Of a stretch of DNA of 12,828 bases, positions 5,016-12,828 are shown in pieces (position 1 is the stretch's first letter; each line of letters starts with the position of its first letter). Position numbers and translations under genes: made by a program. The stretch comes from Gardnerella vaginalis. GTDB lineage: Bacteria > Actinomycetota > Actinomycetes > Actinomycetales > Bifidobacteriaceae. The notes under the pieces are model-generated. The model had not been told where the DNA came from. It saw nothing but the letters and a program-made list of their open reading frames with translations, and did no database searches. The stretch lies in assembly GCA_946997215.1 (NCBI GenBank), contig CAMPUL010000029.1, positions 1-12,828 of the forward strand, read 5' to 3'.

Positions 5016-5816
5016 ATGGCACAGATTACCATGAGCGAAATGCTGAAGGCTGGTTTGCACTTCGGTCATCAGACTCGTCGCTGGAACCCAAAGATGAAGC
5101 AATTCATCCTTACTCAGCGCAATGGTATTCATATCATCAATTTGTTCAAGTCGCTCGACATGATCGACAAGGCTTATGACTTTATTAAGCAGACTGTTGC
5201 TCATAATGGCACTGTTTTGTTTGTGGGTACTAAAAAGCAGGCTCAAGAAGCTGTGCAAAATCAGGCTACTCGCGTAAACATGCCTTACGTAAGTGAGCGC
5301 TGGCTCGGCGGTATGTTGACTAACTTCCAGACTGTTTCTACTCGCGTAAAGCGTTTGAAGGAACTCGAGGAAATGGACTTTACCGACGTTCGTGGATCTG
5401 GTTTAACCAAGAAGGAACTTTTGCTTCTTGAGCGCGAAAAGGATAAGCTTTCCAAGCAGCTCGGCGGTATTCGTAATATGAACCGTACTCCTTCTGCAAT
5501 GTTTGTTGTAGACATTAACAAGGAAGCTTTGGCTGTTGAAGAAGCGCACAAGCTCGGTATTCCAGTTGTGGCAATCGTTGACACCAACACCGATCCAGAA
5601 TCCGTTGAGTATCCAATTCCAGCAAACGACGATGCAATTCGTGGCGTAGAGCTTCTTACAAGCTTGATGGCCGATGCTGTTGCAGAAGGTTTGCTTGATC
5701 ACGCTGGCAAGGGTGCAAAGGCTGAAGATGCCAATGCTCAGCCAATGGCAGCATGGGAAAAGGAACTGCTCACTAAGGAATCTGAACAGTCCGACAATGA
5801 AGCCAAGGCTGAATAA
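5016..5816 (+). CDS. rpsB: 30S ribosomal protein S2
   Basis: Component of the small ribosomal subunit, placed on the 30S back side and needed for S1 docking or initiation in many bacteria. The 266 residues match the family throughout. Recognisable segments are [12 protein letters not shown] (16-27), [10 protein letters not shown] (95-104), [14 protein letters not shown] (181-194) and PANDDAIR (202-209). The last 35 residues or so form a charged extension seen in actinobacterial S2 proteins. The start follows GAAAGG with about eight bases of spacing. Codon choice is that of a highly expressed gene: lysine is nearly always AAG and no isoleucine uses ATA. It forms an operon with tsf, 29 bases downstream. 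Confidence 0.98.
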   Translation: MAQITMSEMLKAGLHFGHQTRRWNPKMKQFILTQRNGIHIINLFKSLDMIDKAYDFIKQTVAHNGTVLFVGTKKQAQEAVQNQATRVNMPYVSERWLGGMLTNFQTVSTRVKRLKELEEMDFTDVRGSGLTKKELLLLEREKDKLSKQLGGIRNMNRTPSAMFVVDINKEALAVEEAHKLGIPVVAIVDTNTDPESVEYPIPANDDAIRGVELLTSLMADAVAEGLLDHAGKGAKAEDANAQPMAAWEKELLTKESEQSDNEAKAE

Positions 5817-5833
5817 GCCTGTTGGCAGTTAAT

Positions 5834-5839
5834 GAGGAG
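5834..5839 (+). promoter_or_regulatory. tsf: tsf ribosome binding site
   Basis: GAGGAG lies six bases before ATG 5846. It fixes that codon as the start and rules out the in-frame TTG at 5822, which has no such site. Confidence 0.8.
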
Positions 5840-5845
5840 AACAAA

Positions 5846-6697
5846 ATGGCAGCAATTACTGCAGCGTTGATTAAGCAGGTGCGCGAAGAAACTGGCGCAG
5901 GCATGATGGACGTTAAGAAGGCTCTTACTGAAGCCGAAGGCGATGTAGCTCGCGCTAAGGAAATCATCCGTGCTAAGGGCATTCAGGCCGCTGGCAAGCG
6001 TGAAGGTCGCAAGGCTCAAGAAGGAACCGTTGCTTCTAAGGTTGTTAAGACTGCAGAAGGCGAAACTGGTTATGCAGTTGAGTTGAATTCCGAAACTGAC
6101 TTTGTTGCTAAGACACCAAAGTTTGTTGAATTCTCCGAAACTGTGTTGAACAATGCTATTGAAGCCAATGCTTCTAGTGCAGAAGAGCTTCTTGCCGCTA
6201 AGGCTGGAGATGCTACTGTTAAGGAAGAAGTTGAAGAAGCAGCAGCATTGTTTGGCGAGCACGTTAAGGTTGGCCAGATTGCTAAGGTTAGCGGTCCTCA
6301 TGTTGAGGTTTATGCTCACAAGAAGTCCGTTGAATTACCTCCAAGCATTGTTTCTATGATTGCTACCGACGAAGCAGGCGCTAAGGTTGCTCACGAAGCC
6401 GCTTTGCAAATTTCCGCTATGGGTGCTCAGTGGCTCCGCCGCGAAGACGTTCCAGCAGATGTGTTGGAGTCCGAGCGTCGCGTTGCTACCGAGAAATCCT
6501 TGGCAGAAGGCAAGCCAGAAAAGATCGTTCCAAAGATTGTTGAAGGTCGTTTGAACGCCTTCTTCAAGGAAACTGTTCTCCTTGAGCAAGCTTATGTTAA
6601 GGATCCTTCCAAGACTATTGGCGACTTGTTCAAGGAAGTTGGCGGCTCTGCTTTAGCTTTCGCTCGTGTTGAGGTTGGCAAAGGCTCTGCTGAATAG
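5846..6697 (+). CDS. tsf: Translation elongation factor Ts
   Basis: Nucleotide exchange factor that releases GDP from EF-Tu so that EF-Tu can rebind GTP and aminoacyl-tRNA. From ATG 5846 the product is 283 residues, the normal length. The N-terminal UBA-like domain reads KQVREETGAGMMDVKKAL (10-27). The core carries the EF-Tu-contacting motif TDFVAKT (84-90). The start is set by GAGGAG six bases upstream. It is the second gene of the rpsB operon and shares its expression-adapted codons. A strong terminator follows at once. pyrH and frr, which follow tsf in many bacteria, are not here. Confidence 0.97.
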   Translation: MAAITAALIKQVREETGAGMMDVKKALTEAEGDVARAKEIIRAKGIQAAGKREGRKAQEGTVASKVVKTAEGETGYAVELNSETDFVAKTPKFVEFSETVLNNAIEANASSAEELLAAKAGDATVKEEVEEAAALFGEHVKVGQIAKVSGPHVEVYAHKKSVELPPSIVSMIATDEAGAKVAHEAALQISAMGAQWLRREDVPADVLESERRVATEKSLAEGKPEKIVPKIVEGRLNAFFKETVLLEQAYVKDPSKTIGDLFKEVGGSALAFARVEVGKGSAE

Positions 6698-6737
6698 TTT
6701 TTGCTAAGTTTCACTTATTAAAAACTATTTGAAACGT

Positions 6738-6780
6738 AAAAATGGACTTGCGTGTTTAACGCGTGAGTCCATTTTTGTTT
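6738..6780 (+). terminator. Strong rho-independent terminator of rpsB-tsf
   Basis: AAAAATGGACT (6738-6748) pairs perfectly with AGTCCATTTTT (6766-6776). The stem continues inward through TGCGTG and CGCGTG with wobbles around a TTTAA loop. The T-run on the 3' side serves as the release tract. The A-run opposite could let it work in both directions. Confidence 0.9.
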
Positions 6781-6807
6781 GCAACATATTGTCTAAGCAG
6801 ATAAACT
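6779..6807 (+). promoter_or_regulatory. Candidate promoter for the UDP-glucose pyrophosphorylase gene
   Basis: TTGCAA (6779-6784) and TAAACT (6802-6807) are separated by 17 bases directly behind the tsf terminator. Each matches consensus at four of six positions. The AGGGAGG ribosome binding site (6826-6832) follows. Confidence 0.45.
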
Positions 6808-6841
6808 ATTAATCAAAATGCATACAGGGAGGCTGCGTTAA

Positions 6842-8269
6842 ATGGACAACACTTTTGAATTGTCCGCTGCAAAGATGCGCGAACACGGTATGAGCGAAGT
6901 TGCTATTAGCCAATTTGAACGTCTTTATAAAGTGTGGAATGAAGATAAAGCTGGCGGATTTATTCGCGAAAACGCAGTAGAGCCTATTAAGACTGTGCCA
7001 AATTTTCATGAGATTTATGAAACAATTGATCATAATAAAGCTGTTAGCGCATTCTCAAAAACGGCATTTATTAAGCTAAATGGTGGTCTTGGAACATCAA
7101 TGGGCTTGTCTTGCGCAAAGTCTTTATTGCCAGTTAGAAGACATAAAGCTCGTCAAATGAGATTTATTGACATTATAATTGGTCAAGTTCTTACAGCGCG
7201 CCAACGTTTAGGCGTTGATTTGCCTTTGATTTTTATGAACTCTTTCCGCACATCTAAAGATACTTTACAAGTATTAAAGCGTACAAAAAAGTTTTCTCAA
7301 GAAAATATTCCTGTTGAAATTATTCAGCATCAAGAGCCAAAGCTTTTAGAGGAAACGGGTGAGCCTGTTTCTTGTTCTAAAGATAGTAGTTTAGAATGGT
7401 GCCCTCCGGGTCACGGTGACATTTTTTCAACTATTTGGGAATCTGGATTGTTGGATATTCTAGAGAAAAATGGCATTAAGTACTTGTTCATTTCTAACTC
7501 CGACAATTTAGGCGCAAGACCGTCTAGAACTCTTGCTCAGCATTTTGAAAATACTGGTGCATCAATCATGATTGAGGTTGCTAAGCGTACTCAAGCAGAC
7601 CGTAAAGGTGGTCATATTGTTAGAAGTCTTGAAACTGGTAGAATGATGCTTCGTGAAATGACTCAAGTTGCTGCAGAAGATAGAAGAAGTGCGCAAAGTA
7701 TTAATAAACATCCTTATTTTAATACTAACAATATTTGGATTCGTGTTGATGCTTTGCAAAAGATTCTTAAAAAATATAAAGGTGTGCTTCCTCTTCCAGT
7801 TATTTGCAATCACAAGACTGTTGACCCAACTGATGATTCAAGCGAAAAGGTGATTCAGCTTGAAACTGCTATGGGCTCGGCTGTTTCGCTTTTTGACGAT
7901 GCGATTTGTGTTGAGGTTGATAGAATGCGATTTTTGCCTGTAAAGACTACTAACGATTTGTTTATAATGCGTTCCGATCGCTTCCATCTTACGGATTCTT
8001 ACGAGATGGAAGATGGCAATTACATATTTCCAAATGTGGATTTAGATCCACGATTTTATAAGACTATTGATGATTTTAACGAAAGATTCCCGTATTCTGT
8101 TCCAGCTTTGGCGGCTGCAAAATCTGTTACAATACGAGGTGATTGGACTTTTGGAAGTCAAGTCTCTATGTTTGCGGATGCTGTTTTAGAAGATACGGGG
8201 GAGCCAAGCTACGTTCCAAATGGCGAATTTGTGGGGCCTCAGGGCATTGAACCAGATGAGTGGGTGTAA
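6842..8269 (+). CDS. UTP-glucose-1-phosphate uridylyltransferase, eukaryotic-type (UDPGP family)
   Basis: Makes UDP-glucose and pyrophosphate from UTP and glucose-1-phosphate in the cytoplasm. UDP-glucose serves the Leloir route for galactose and glycan synthesis. At 475 residues this is the long UDPGP family found in eukaryotes and bifidobacteria, not the short bacterial GalU of about 300. Motifs are the nucleotide-binding LNGGLGTSMG (79-88), KSLLPV (93-98), MNSF (132-135), CPPGHGD (187-193) and NSDNLGA (219-225). The start at 6842 follows AGGGAGG by nine bases. It has its own promoter after the tsf terminator, and the next gene is over 200 bases away, so it is probably monocistronic. In bifidobacteria this enzyme also supports host-glycan galactose use; that role is inferred. 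The symbols ugpA or galU have been used for such genes. Confidence 0.93.
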   Translation: MDNTFELSAAKMREHGMSEVAISQFERLYKVWNEDKAGGFIRENAVEPIKTVPNFHEIYETIDHNKAVSAFSKTAFIKLNGGLGTSMGLSCAKSLLPVRRHKARQMRFIDIIIGQVLTARQRLGVDLPLIFMNSFRTSKDTLQVLKRTKKFSQENIPVEIIQHQEPKLLEETGEPVSCSKDSSLEWCPPGHGDIFSTIWESGLLDILEKNGIKYLFISNSDNLGARPSRTLAQHFENTGASIMIEVAKRTQADRKGGHIVRSLETGRMMLREMTQVAAEDRRSAQSINKHPYFNTNNIWIRVDALQKILKKYKGVLPLPVICNHKTVDPTDDSSEKVIQLETAMGSAVSLFDDAICVEVDRMRFLPVKTTNDLFIMRSDRFHLTDSYEMEDGNYIFPNVDLDPRFYKTIDDFNERFPYSVPALAAAKSVTIRGDWTFGSQVSMFADAVLEDTGEPSYVPNGEFVGPQGIEPDEWV

Positions 8270-8296
8270 TCGCAAAATAAATTCATTCGGGCGTGT

Positions 8297-8388
8297 CGTG
8301 TGGAAAATGGCTTAATTTCAACGATTTTACAGTGTTGACTAATAGCTTTTCAAGAAAATTAATGACTTTTTTTGAAAATGTCCACACG
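8297..8388. promoter_or_regulatory. Candidate pafBC promoter region bracketed by inverted half-sites
   Basis: TTGACT (8335-8340) and ATTAAT (8358-8363) are 17 bases apart and form a plausible promoter. It is bracketed by a perfect 8-bp inverted pair, CGTGTGGA (8297-8304) and TCCACACG (8381-8388). Inside lies a second dyad, TTTTCAAGAAAA (8347-8358) with TTTTTTTGAAAA (8367-8378), pairing at 11 of 12 positions. TGTGGAAAA (8299-8307) is a DnaA-box match on the minus strand. Transcription from about 8370 would leave a leader of about 127 bases. No consensus SOS box or mycobacterial PafBC promoter motif is apparent. Confidence 0.4.
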
Positions 8389-8496
8389 TATGGCAAAACA
8401 CCATTAAAATAGTTAAGGTGTGTGTTGAGAATTTAGCATTTTTAGCATGTTTTTAACACAAGATGAAACTACAAAAGAAACGATACGTGAGGACAA

Positions 8497-10425
8497 ATGG
8501 CAGAAGGAAGTAACGGAAGACGTCGTTTTTCCGATAAGTGGGGTAAACACGAGCTTGATGTGCTGGCTGTGTTGTCTTCCGCATTTCCACAATGGCTGAC
8601 TTCGCGTCAGATTGCGCAACGAGTTAAGGCTTATGCTGATTCTTATGGAGAGCTTGCAGATCAAGCTGCAAAGGCTGCGTTTGCAAAGCAATTCCAAAGA
8701 GATCGTGCAAAGCTTGCCGCTATGGGTATTGCGATTGAATCTCGTCAGCCTGAATATTCTTCAAAGTCAGAAGGCCAAGATTTTGCATCTTACAGGCTGC
8801 AACTTGGTGACGAACCTCGCGTGCGTATTCGTTTTGCACAAGAAGAGCTTCCTGTTCTTGCGGCTGCTAATTATTTAGCTCGTTCTATGTCGATTTCTTC
8901 TTCCGAATCGCGCAAAGTAGATCAGCAACATTCTTCTGCATCTCGTACTGCTCCTAGAGTTCCTCAAACACCTATTCCTGGTTTGGGCTTAGATTCGATT
9001 GCTCCAGGACTTGGAACTCAAACAATTCCAGACGCATTGGTTAAGGTTATTGATTCTAGAAGATTTGCAGCAACTGTTGACGTTGATGGTGAACATTTGA
9101 ACGTTGCATACACTGATTCCGACGATTTAGCAATGTTTGTTCTTGAGCACCCAGGTTCTTGCGTTGTAAGCCCTCAAGAAGCGGTGGATGCTTTCCATAG
9201 AAGACTTAATGCTGCTACGCAATTCGTTGAATGCGACGAGAATTACGCTGATCAAAGCGTTGATTCTGCACGTTCTAATGCAGAAGATAATCAAGCCCTT
9301 TCGGAAAACGAGCCAGACAAGTCTCGTCAAAAAAAGACGTCTTTCCAAACTGGAAGCGAAGTAGATCGCAGACTTCGACTAATGCTTTTCCTTTCTGCTC
9401 ATCTTGGAGAAGAATTCCCACTAAATGAGCTTGCTGTAAGATTCATTGGCAAACCTAAGAATGACGATGAACTTCGTAGATTTGTTGCGATTTTACATAA
9501 AGACATTAATACGCTTACTACTGTTTCCGACGATGGCGAGATGGCAGGTAGCCAATTCTTCGATATTGATTGGTCTCTTTTAGAAGCCGAAGGTATTGTT
9601 TCCGCAACTAATTCGCTTGGTCTTGAGCGTTTAGCTGGAGTTTCTCAACAATATATGAGTATGCTTACTGCTTCTATCAATTACCTTGCGCATTCTCCTC
9701 TTTTGCCTGTTGAGCAAAGAGATCAAGCCAAAGCGCTTTACATGCGTTTGCGTAGGCATGTTAGCCCAGGGGAGACTCCTTGGCTTAGCCTTACTGGTTA
9801 TGAGGTAGAGCCTAGAAATTGTTCTGTTGTTCGCAGCGCTATTAGTGCTAATGCATTAATCGACATGGAGTACACGGATGGTGCTGGTAGAACGCGCAGA
9901 AAGATTGTTGCTCCTTCTAAGATTTTTGTTGATGAAGGCGTTTACTACGTTGCTGTTTGGACAGATGTTGAGGCTCAAACTCCACAAGATAAGCGTACTT
10001 TTGTTGCAAAAGACACTTCGATTAATAAAGCAAACGGTTTGCCGAGAATTTGGCAGGTTTTGCGCGTTGCAAGAATTGAGCGTGCAGAAGTTATTAAGCC
10101 TATTTGCCCTGTAGAAATTCCAGATGTTCCAGTTAGCGAACTTAGAAAATGGAGTTTTGACAATGGCACTCAAACATGCTTTATTACAGATGAGCCAGAT
10201 TTGAACTTCTTAAAGAGTCTTTCTGGAGCTACAATCGAGCCTTGTGGAACTGGCGTTAAGGTTCATTTAACGGTTTCTTCCGACTCTTGGTTTGTTGCAT
10301 TTTGCATTGCTCACGCTCGTCATATTAAAGCTGTTTCTCCAGAAACTTTGCGCACTATGATTATTGCTCGAGCACAGCGAGAATTAAGCGTTAATAATAG
10401 CGATTGCCAAAACTTGGAGAATTAA
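8497..10425 (+). CDS. pafBC: Fused PafB-PafC-type WYL transcriptional regulator
   Basis: PafBC is the transcriptional activator of the LexA-independent DNA-damage response in actinobacteria. Here both halves are one 642-residue protein. First half: winged-helix HTH at about 14-82, a YRL...EELPVLAAANYLARS helical segment at 99-130, a low-complexity Ser/Gln/Pro linker at 131-175, then a WCX-like domain at 178-240 (NVAYTDSDDLAMFVLEHPG). A recognisable WYL domain is missing between them. An acidic/polar linker follows at 245-286. Second half: a degenerate HTH at about 288-355, a helical segment at 375-420, one WYL domain at about 445-535 (GVYYVAVW replaces the WYL core), and a WCX domain at 558-635. 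The start follows TGAGGAC. It opens an operon with the membrane protein and helY. The synteny strongly supports the call; activity in DNA damage is inferred. Confidence 0.85.
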   Translation: MAEGSNGRRRFSDKWGKHELDVLAVLSSAFPQWLTSRQIAQRVKAYADSYGELADQAAKAAFAKQFQRDRAKLAAMGIAIESRQPEYSSKSEGQDFASYRLQLGDEPRVRIRFAQEELPVLAAANYLARSMSISSSESRKVDQQHSSASRTAPRVPQTPIPGLGLDSIAPGLGTQTIPDALVKVIDSRRFAATVDVDGEHLNVAYTDSDDLAMFVLEHPGSCVVSPQEAVDAFHRRLNAATQFVECDENYADQSVDSARSNAEDNQALSENEPDKSRQKKTSFQTGSEVDRRLRLMLFLSAHLGEEFPLNELAVRFIGKPKNDDELRRFVAILHKDINTLTTVSDDGEMAGSQFFDIDWSLLEAEGIVSATNSLGLERLAGVSQQYMSMLTASINYLAHSPLLPVEQRDQAKALYMRLRRHVSPGETPWLSLTGYEVEPRNCSVVRSAISANALIDMEYTDGAGRTRRKIVAPSKIFVDEGVYYVAVWTDVEAQTPQDKRTFVAKDTSINKANGLPRIWQVLRVARIERAEVIKPICPVEIPDVPVSELRKWSFDNGTQTCFITDEPDLNFLKSLSGATIEPCGTGVKVHLTVSSDSWFVAFCIAHARHIKAVSPETLRTMIIARAQRELSVNNSDCQNLEN

Positions 10426-10426
10426 A

Positions 10427-10810
10427 ATGCCATGGTGGATTTGGCTTTTATTAACTCTTTTTATGCTATGCATGATTGGTGCAGGGCTTGCGTACGCTCT
10501 TAAATGCGCGTATAAGATTTTAACGAATTGCACGAGTTTTTATGCTAAGGCTTATTCTTGTTTTGAAAAGTTACAAAACAGTGAAGATTCGTTGAAAAAG
10601 GATTCATATCCATTTTTTACGCGTCCGATTTTCTATGCTGCGCAACGTGTAGAAGAGGCTCGAATTAGAGTTTTAAAGCGCCAAGAAAAAGTAGGAGATT
10701 CTCATAGAATTGTTTGGCAACATTGGAATAACTTGTCTTTGCGCCAAGAAGATATTGACAATCCAATTTTTAATGAATCTAAAGAATCTAAGGAAACTAA
10801 AGGAAACTAA
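10427..10810 (+). CDS. Small single-pass membrane protein of unknown function
   Basis: 127 residues. An N-terminal hydrophobic helix at about 3-27 (WWIWLLLTLFMLCMIGAGLA) is a membrane anchor or uncleaved signal. It is followed by basic and aromatic residues and then a soluble, mostly helical, charged region of about 85 residues rich in Arg, Lys, Glu and Gln. The C-terminus is a short Glu/Lys/Ser repeat (ESKESKETKGN) made of near-identical 9-base units. I do not recognise a family. It is not TatA: the Phe-Gly hinge and amphipathic helix that follow the TatA membrane segment are absent, although in mycobacteria tatA holds this position between pafC and helY. The ATG comes one base after the pafBC stop, with GGAG at 10415-10418 inside pafBC, so translation is coupled. 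Topology is probably N-terminus out or in the membrane with a cytoplasmic tail; this is inferred. Confidence 0.75.
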   Translation: MPWWIWLLLTLFMLCMIGAGLAYALKCAYKILTNCTSFYAKAYSCFEKLQNSEDSLKKDSYPFFTRPIFYAAQRVEEARIRVLKRQEKVGDSHRIVWQHWNNLSLRQEDIDNPIFNESKESKETKGN

Positions 10811-10820
10811 AGAATAGTTT

Positions 10821-12828
10821 ATGACTACGCTCCCATTATCTCCGTCTCAACGATTTAGTGCGTTTCGCAAGACTTTGCAACATTCTAAATCAATGGCTGC
10901 TAAATTTGAAAGTTCCTTAAGCTTTGATTTGGATGATTTTCAACTTGAGGCAATTGATGCTCTAGAAAATGGAGATAACGTTCTTGTTGCTGCTCCTACA
11001 GGTGCTGGTAAAACTGTTGTAGCAGATTTTGCTGTTTTTTTGGGTGTAAATCGCGGTGTTAAAACCTTCTATACAACTCCAATCAAGGCTCTTAGCAACC
11101 AAAAATATCATGATTTTTGTGAAGTTTATGGCTCTAATAAAGTTGGTCTGTTAACAGGAGATACGTCTGTTAACAGTGAAGCAGATATTGTTGTTATGAC
11201 AACAGAAGTCTTACGAAATATGCTTTATGAGCGTTCAATAACACTTAATTCGCTTGGATTTGTTGTTCTAGACGAAGTGCACTATTTAGCAGATAAATTC
11301 CGAGGAGCAGTTTGGGAAGAAGTTATTATTCATCTTCCACAAAGCGTTAAAATTATTGGACTTTCGGCAACTGTTTCTAATGTTGAAGATTTTAGCGCAT
11401 GGATCTCTTCTGTTCGCGGAAACACTCATTTAATCGTGGATGAGCATAGGCCTGTTCCTCTTGAGCGTCATGTTATTATTCAAAAAGATGGTCAAACAGA
11501 ACCAGAGCTTCTTAATCTTTACGATACAGATAAAAATGGCAAACCAACGAATCGTGTAAATCTTGCTTTAACTAGAAAGTTAAGCCAGTGGGAAAACGCT
11601 GCTTTGCGCAAAAAATCTTCTTATTTAAGTAAAGATAAGCGTTCTTATAAAGGTAAGTTTTCTAAAAGAAAATCGCGCGATCGCTCTAGTGATTTACAAA
11701 AAAATTCCAAGTCGTCTTTAACTGTTCGTCATACTCCTAAAAGATGGGCTGTTATTGACGAGCTTGATTATCTTAATATGCTTCCTGGGATTTACTTTAT
11801 TTTCTCACGTTCTGGTTGCGATCAAGCTGTTCAGCAATGCTTAAACGCTGGTCTAGCTCTTACAAGCGATGAAGAGATGTACGAGATTCGTAGAATTGTT
11901 GATTCAATGATTTCGCAAAATAAGCTTTCTAAAAGTGACTTAAAAGCGCTTAGATTTGAACGCTTTAGATACGCTTTGGAACAAGGATTTGCGGCTCATC
12001 ACGCAGGTATGATTGCGATTTTTAGGCATATTGTTGAAACTCTTTTTGAGCGTGGTCTTATTAAGATTATTTTTGCCACAGAAACGCTTGCTTTAGGCTT
12101 AAATATGCCAGCTAGGAGTGTTGTTGTAGAAAAGCTAGTTAAGTATGATGGTACAGGTCATGTTCCTCTTACGCCTGGCGAGTTTACTCAACTTACTGGC
12201 CGAGCTGGAAGACGCGGAATTGACGATATTGGTCATGCTGTTTTAATAGACAATCCTGATTTTGACCCAGCTAAAGCGGCTTCTCTTTCTAGTAAGCGTG
12301 TTTATCCTCTTCACTCCAGCTTTGTCCCAACTTTTAATATGGCTGTTAATCTTCTTAATAATAGCGATGCAAAAACAGCTCGAGTAACGCTTAGTAGCTC
12401 ATTTGCTCAATGGGAAGCGAACGCTTCGGCAGCGCGCCTTTTGAGTCGTATTGAGGAGCTTCAAGAGGCGATTAGTGGCTATGAGCAGGCTTTTTATTGT
12501 TCTAATGGCGATTTTGCTGAGTTTATGACTCTTAGAATGCGTCTTAAAGACGCTCAACATGATCAGCGTAGAAAACTTAAGCATACTCTGTTTTCTAGCG
12601 ACTTAGAGCGTTCAAATGCCTTCAAAGAGTTAGATAACAAAATTGCTAGTTTGCGTAGTCAAGAAAGAAACCATCCTTGCGCAAATTGCCCAGATATTCA
12701 GAGTCACTTGCATTGGGGCTATTATTGGGTCAGAGAAACAAAAGAGTTAAATCAAGTTAAAGAACGTTATAATTCTAGAACTGGTTCTGTTGCAAGATGT
12801 TTTGACCGTATTTGCAACGTTCTTTGTA
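10821..12828 (+). CDS. helY: HelY-type DEAD/DEAH (Ski2-like) helicase, N-terminal 669 residues (runs off right edge)
   Basis: Superfamily 2 ATP-dependent helicase of the Ski2/Mtr4-like HelY group, thought to act on RNA or nucleoprotein. The window encodes both RecA-like domains: Walker A APTGAGKT (58-65), DEVH (151-154), SAT (182-184), and motif VI in QLTGRAGRRG (ending at 466). A Lys/Ser/Arg-rich flexible linker lies at about 265-305, and HPCANCPD (near 618-625) is a cysteine motif of the HelY C-terminal region. The remaining C-terminal part is outside the window. The ATG at 10821 begins an N-terminus (MTTLPLSPSQRFSAF) of the expected kind. It is ten bases past the preceding stop and has only a distant AGGA (about 16 bases upstream), so translation is probably coupled to the membrane-protein gene. 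Third gene of the pafBC operon. Confidence 0.92.
   Translation, partial: MTTLPLSPSQRFSAFRKTLQHSKSMAAKFESSLSFDLDDFQLEAIDALENGDNVLVAAPTGAGKTVVADFAVFLGVNRGVKTFYTTPIKALSNQKYHDFCEVYGSNKVGLLTGDTSVNSEADIVVMTTEVLRNMLYERSITLNSLGFVVLDEVHYLADKFRGAVWEEVIIHLPQSVKIIGLSATVSNVEDFSAWISSVRGNTHLIVDEHRPVPLERHVIIQKDGQTEPELLNLYDTDKNGKPTNRVNLALTRKLSQWENAALRKKSSYLSKDKRSYKGKFSKRKSRDRSSDLQKNSKSSLTVRHTPKRWAVIDELDYLNMLPGIYFIFSRSGCDQAVQQCLNAGLALTSDEEMYEIRRIVDSMISQNKLSKSDLKALRFERFRYALEQGFAAHHAGMIAIFRHIVETLFERGLIKIIFATETLALGLNMPARSVVVEKLVKYDGTGHVPLTPGEFTQLTGRAGRRGIDDIGHAVLIDNPDFDPAKAASLSSKRVYPLHSSFVPTFNMAVNLLNNSDAKTARVTLSSSFAQWEANASAARLLSRIEELQEAISGYEQAFYCSNGDFAEFMTLRMRLKDAQHDQRRKLKHTLFSSDLERSNAFKELDNKIASLRSQERNHPCANCPDIQSHLHWGYYWVRETKELNQVKERYNSRTGSVARCFDRICNVLC

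Noticed and set aside
4829..5258. Open frames on both strands over the rpsB leader
   Set aside because: They overlap rpsB in other frames, lack ribosome binding sites, and cover conserved-looking RNA structure.
5822..5845. TTG start for tsf eight codons upstream
   Set aside because: GAGGAG is correctly spaced for ATG 5846, and EF-Ts proteins begin MAAITAAL-like, so the extra codons are leader.
5738..6319. 193-codon minus-strand open frame opposite rpsB/tsf
   Set aside because: It is antisense to two universally conserved genes. Its length follows from their strong codon bias, and its translation is low in complexity.
10427..10810. TatA annotation for the small membrane protein
   Set aside because: It has an N-terminal membrane helix and the mycobacterial tatA position, but lacks the Phe-Gly hinge and amphipathic helix of TatA.

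Overview
The window looks like chromosome from a low-GC member of the Bifidobacteriaceae, most likely Gardnerella or a close relative. This rests on gene content and composition, not on a database match. The markers are a fused PafB-PafC-type WYL regulator upstream of a HelY-type helicase, a eukaryotic-type UTP-glucose-1-phosphate uridylyltransferase, an actinobacterial-style AMP-forming acyl-CoA synthetase, and AT-rich codon choice and spacers. I see no insertion sequence, phage gene, CRISPR array or rRNA. The window appears to be ordinary core chromosome with some unusual regulatory and structural DNA.

Layout. Positions 1-454 (minus strand) hold the N-terminal 151 residues of a zinc alcohol dehydrogenase (adhP), running off the left edge. 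An AT-rich divergent spacer (455-781) carries several dyads and ends in a tRNA-Gly(GCC) gene at 782-857 with its own terminator. A 412-base spacer (858-1269) contains a nested inverted-repeat block, a strong hairpin and a perfect DnaA-box sequence. It precedes a 193-residue protein of unknown function that I tentatively place near the Rv3235 (DUF6459) family. Next come a long-chain acyl-CoA synthetase (2041-4098, probably leaderless), peptide deformylase def (4227-4715), a structured leader at about 4825-5015, and the rpsB-tsf operon (5016-6697) closed by a strong terminator. A monocistronic UDP-glucose pyrophosphorylase gene follows (6842-8269). The right side is a tightly packed operon: fused pafBC (8497-10425), a 127-residue single-pass membrane protein (10427-10810), and helY (10821 to the right edge, partial).

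How the genes relate. def, rpsB, tsf and tRNA-Gly serve translation. adhP, the acyl-CoA synthetase and the UDP-glucose enzyme serve fermentation, lipid activation and sugar-nucleotide supply. The right-hand operon matches the mycobacterial order pafB-pafC-tatA-tatC-helY, but pafB and pafC are fused, the first WYL domain appears to be missing, and the tat genes are replaced by one unrelated small membrane protein.

The observations most worth a second look are that modified pafBC/helY operon, the possible pseudoknot in the rpsB leader, the leaderless acyl-CoA synthetase with its helical repeat tail, and the inverted-repeat block downstream of the tRNA. No wholly new system is evident.
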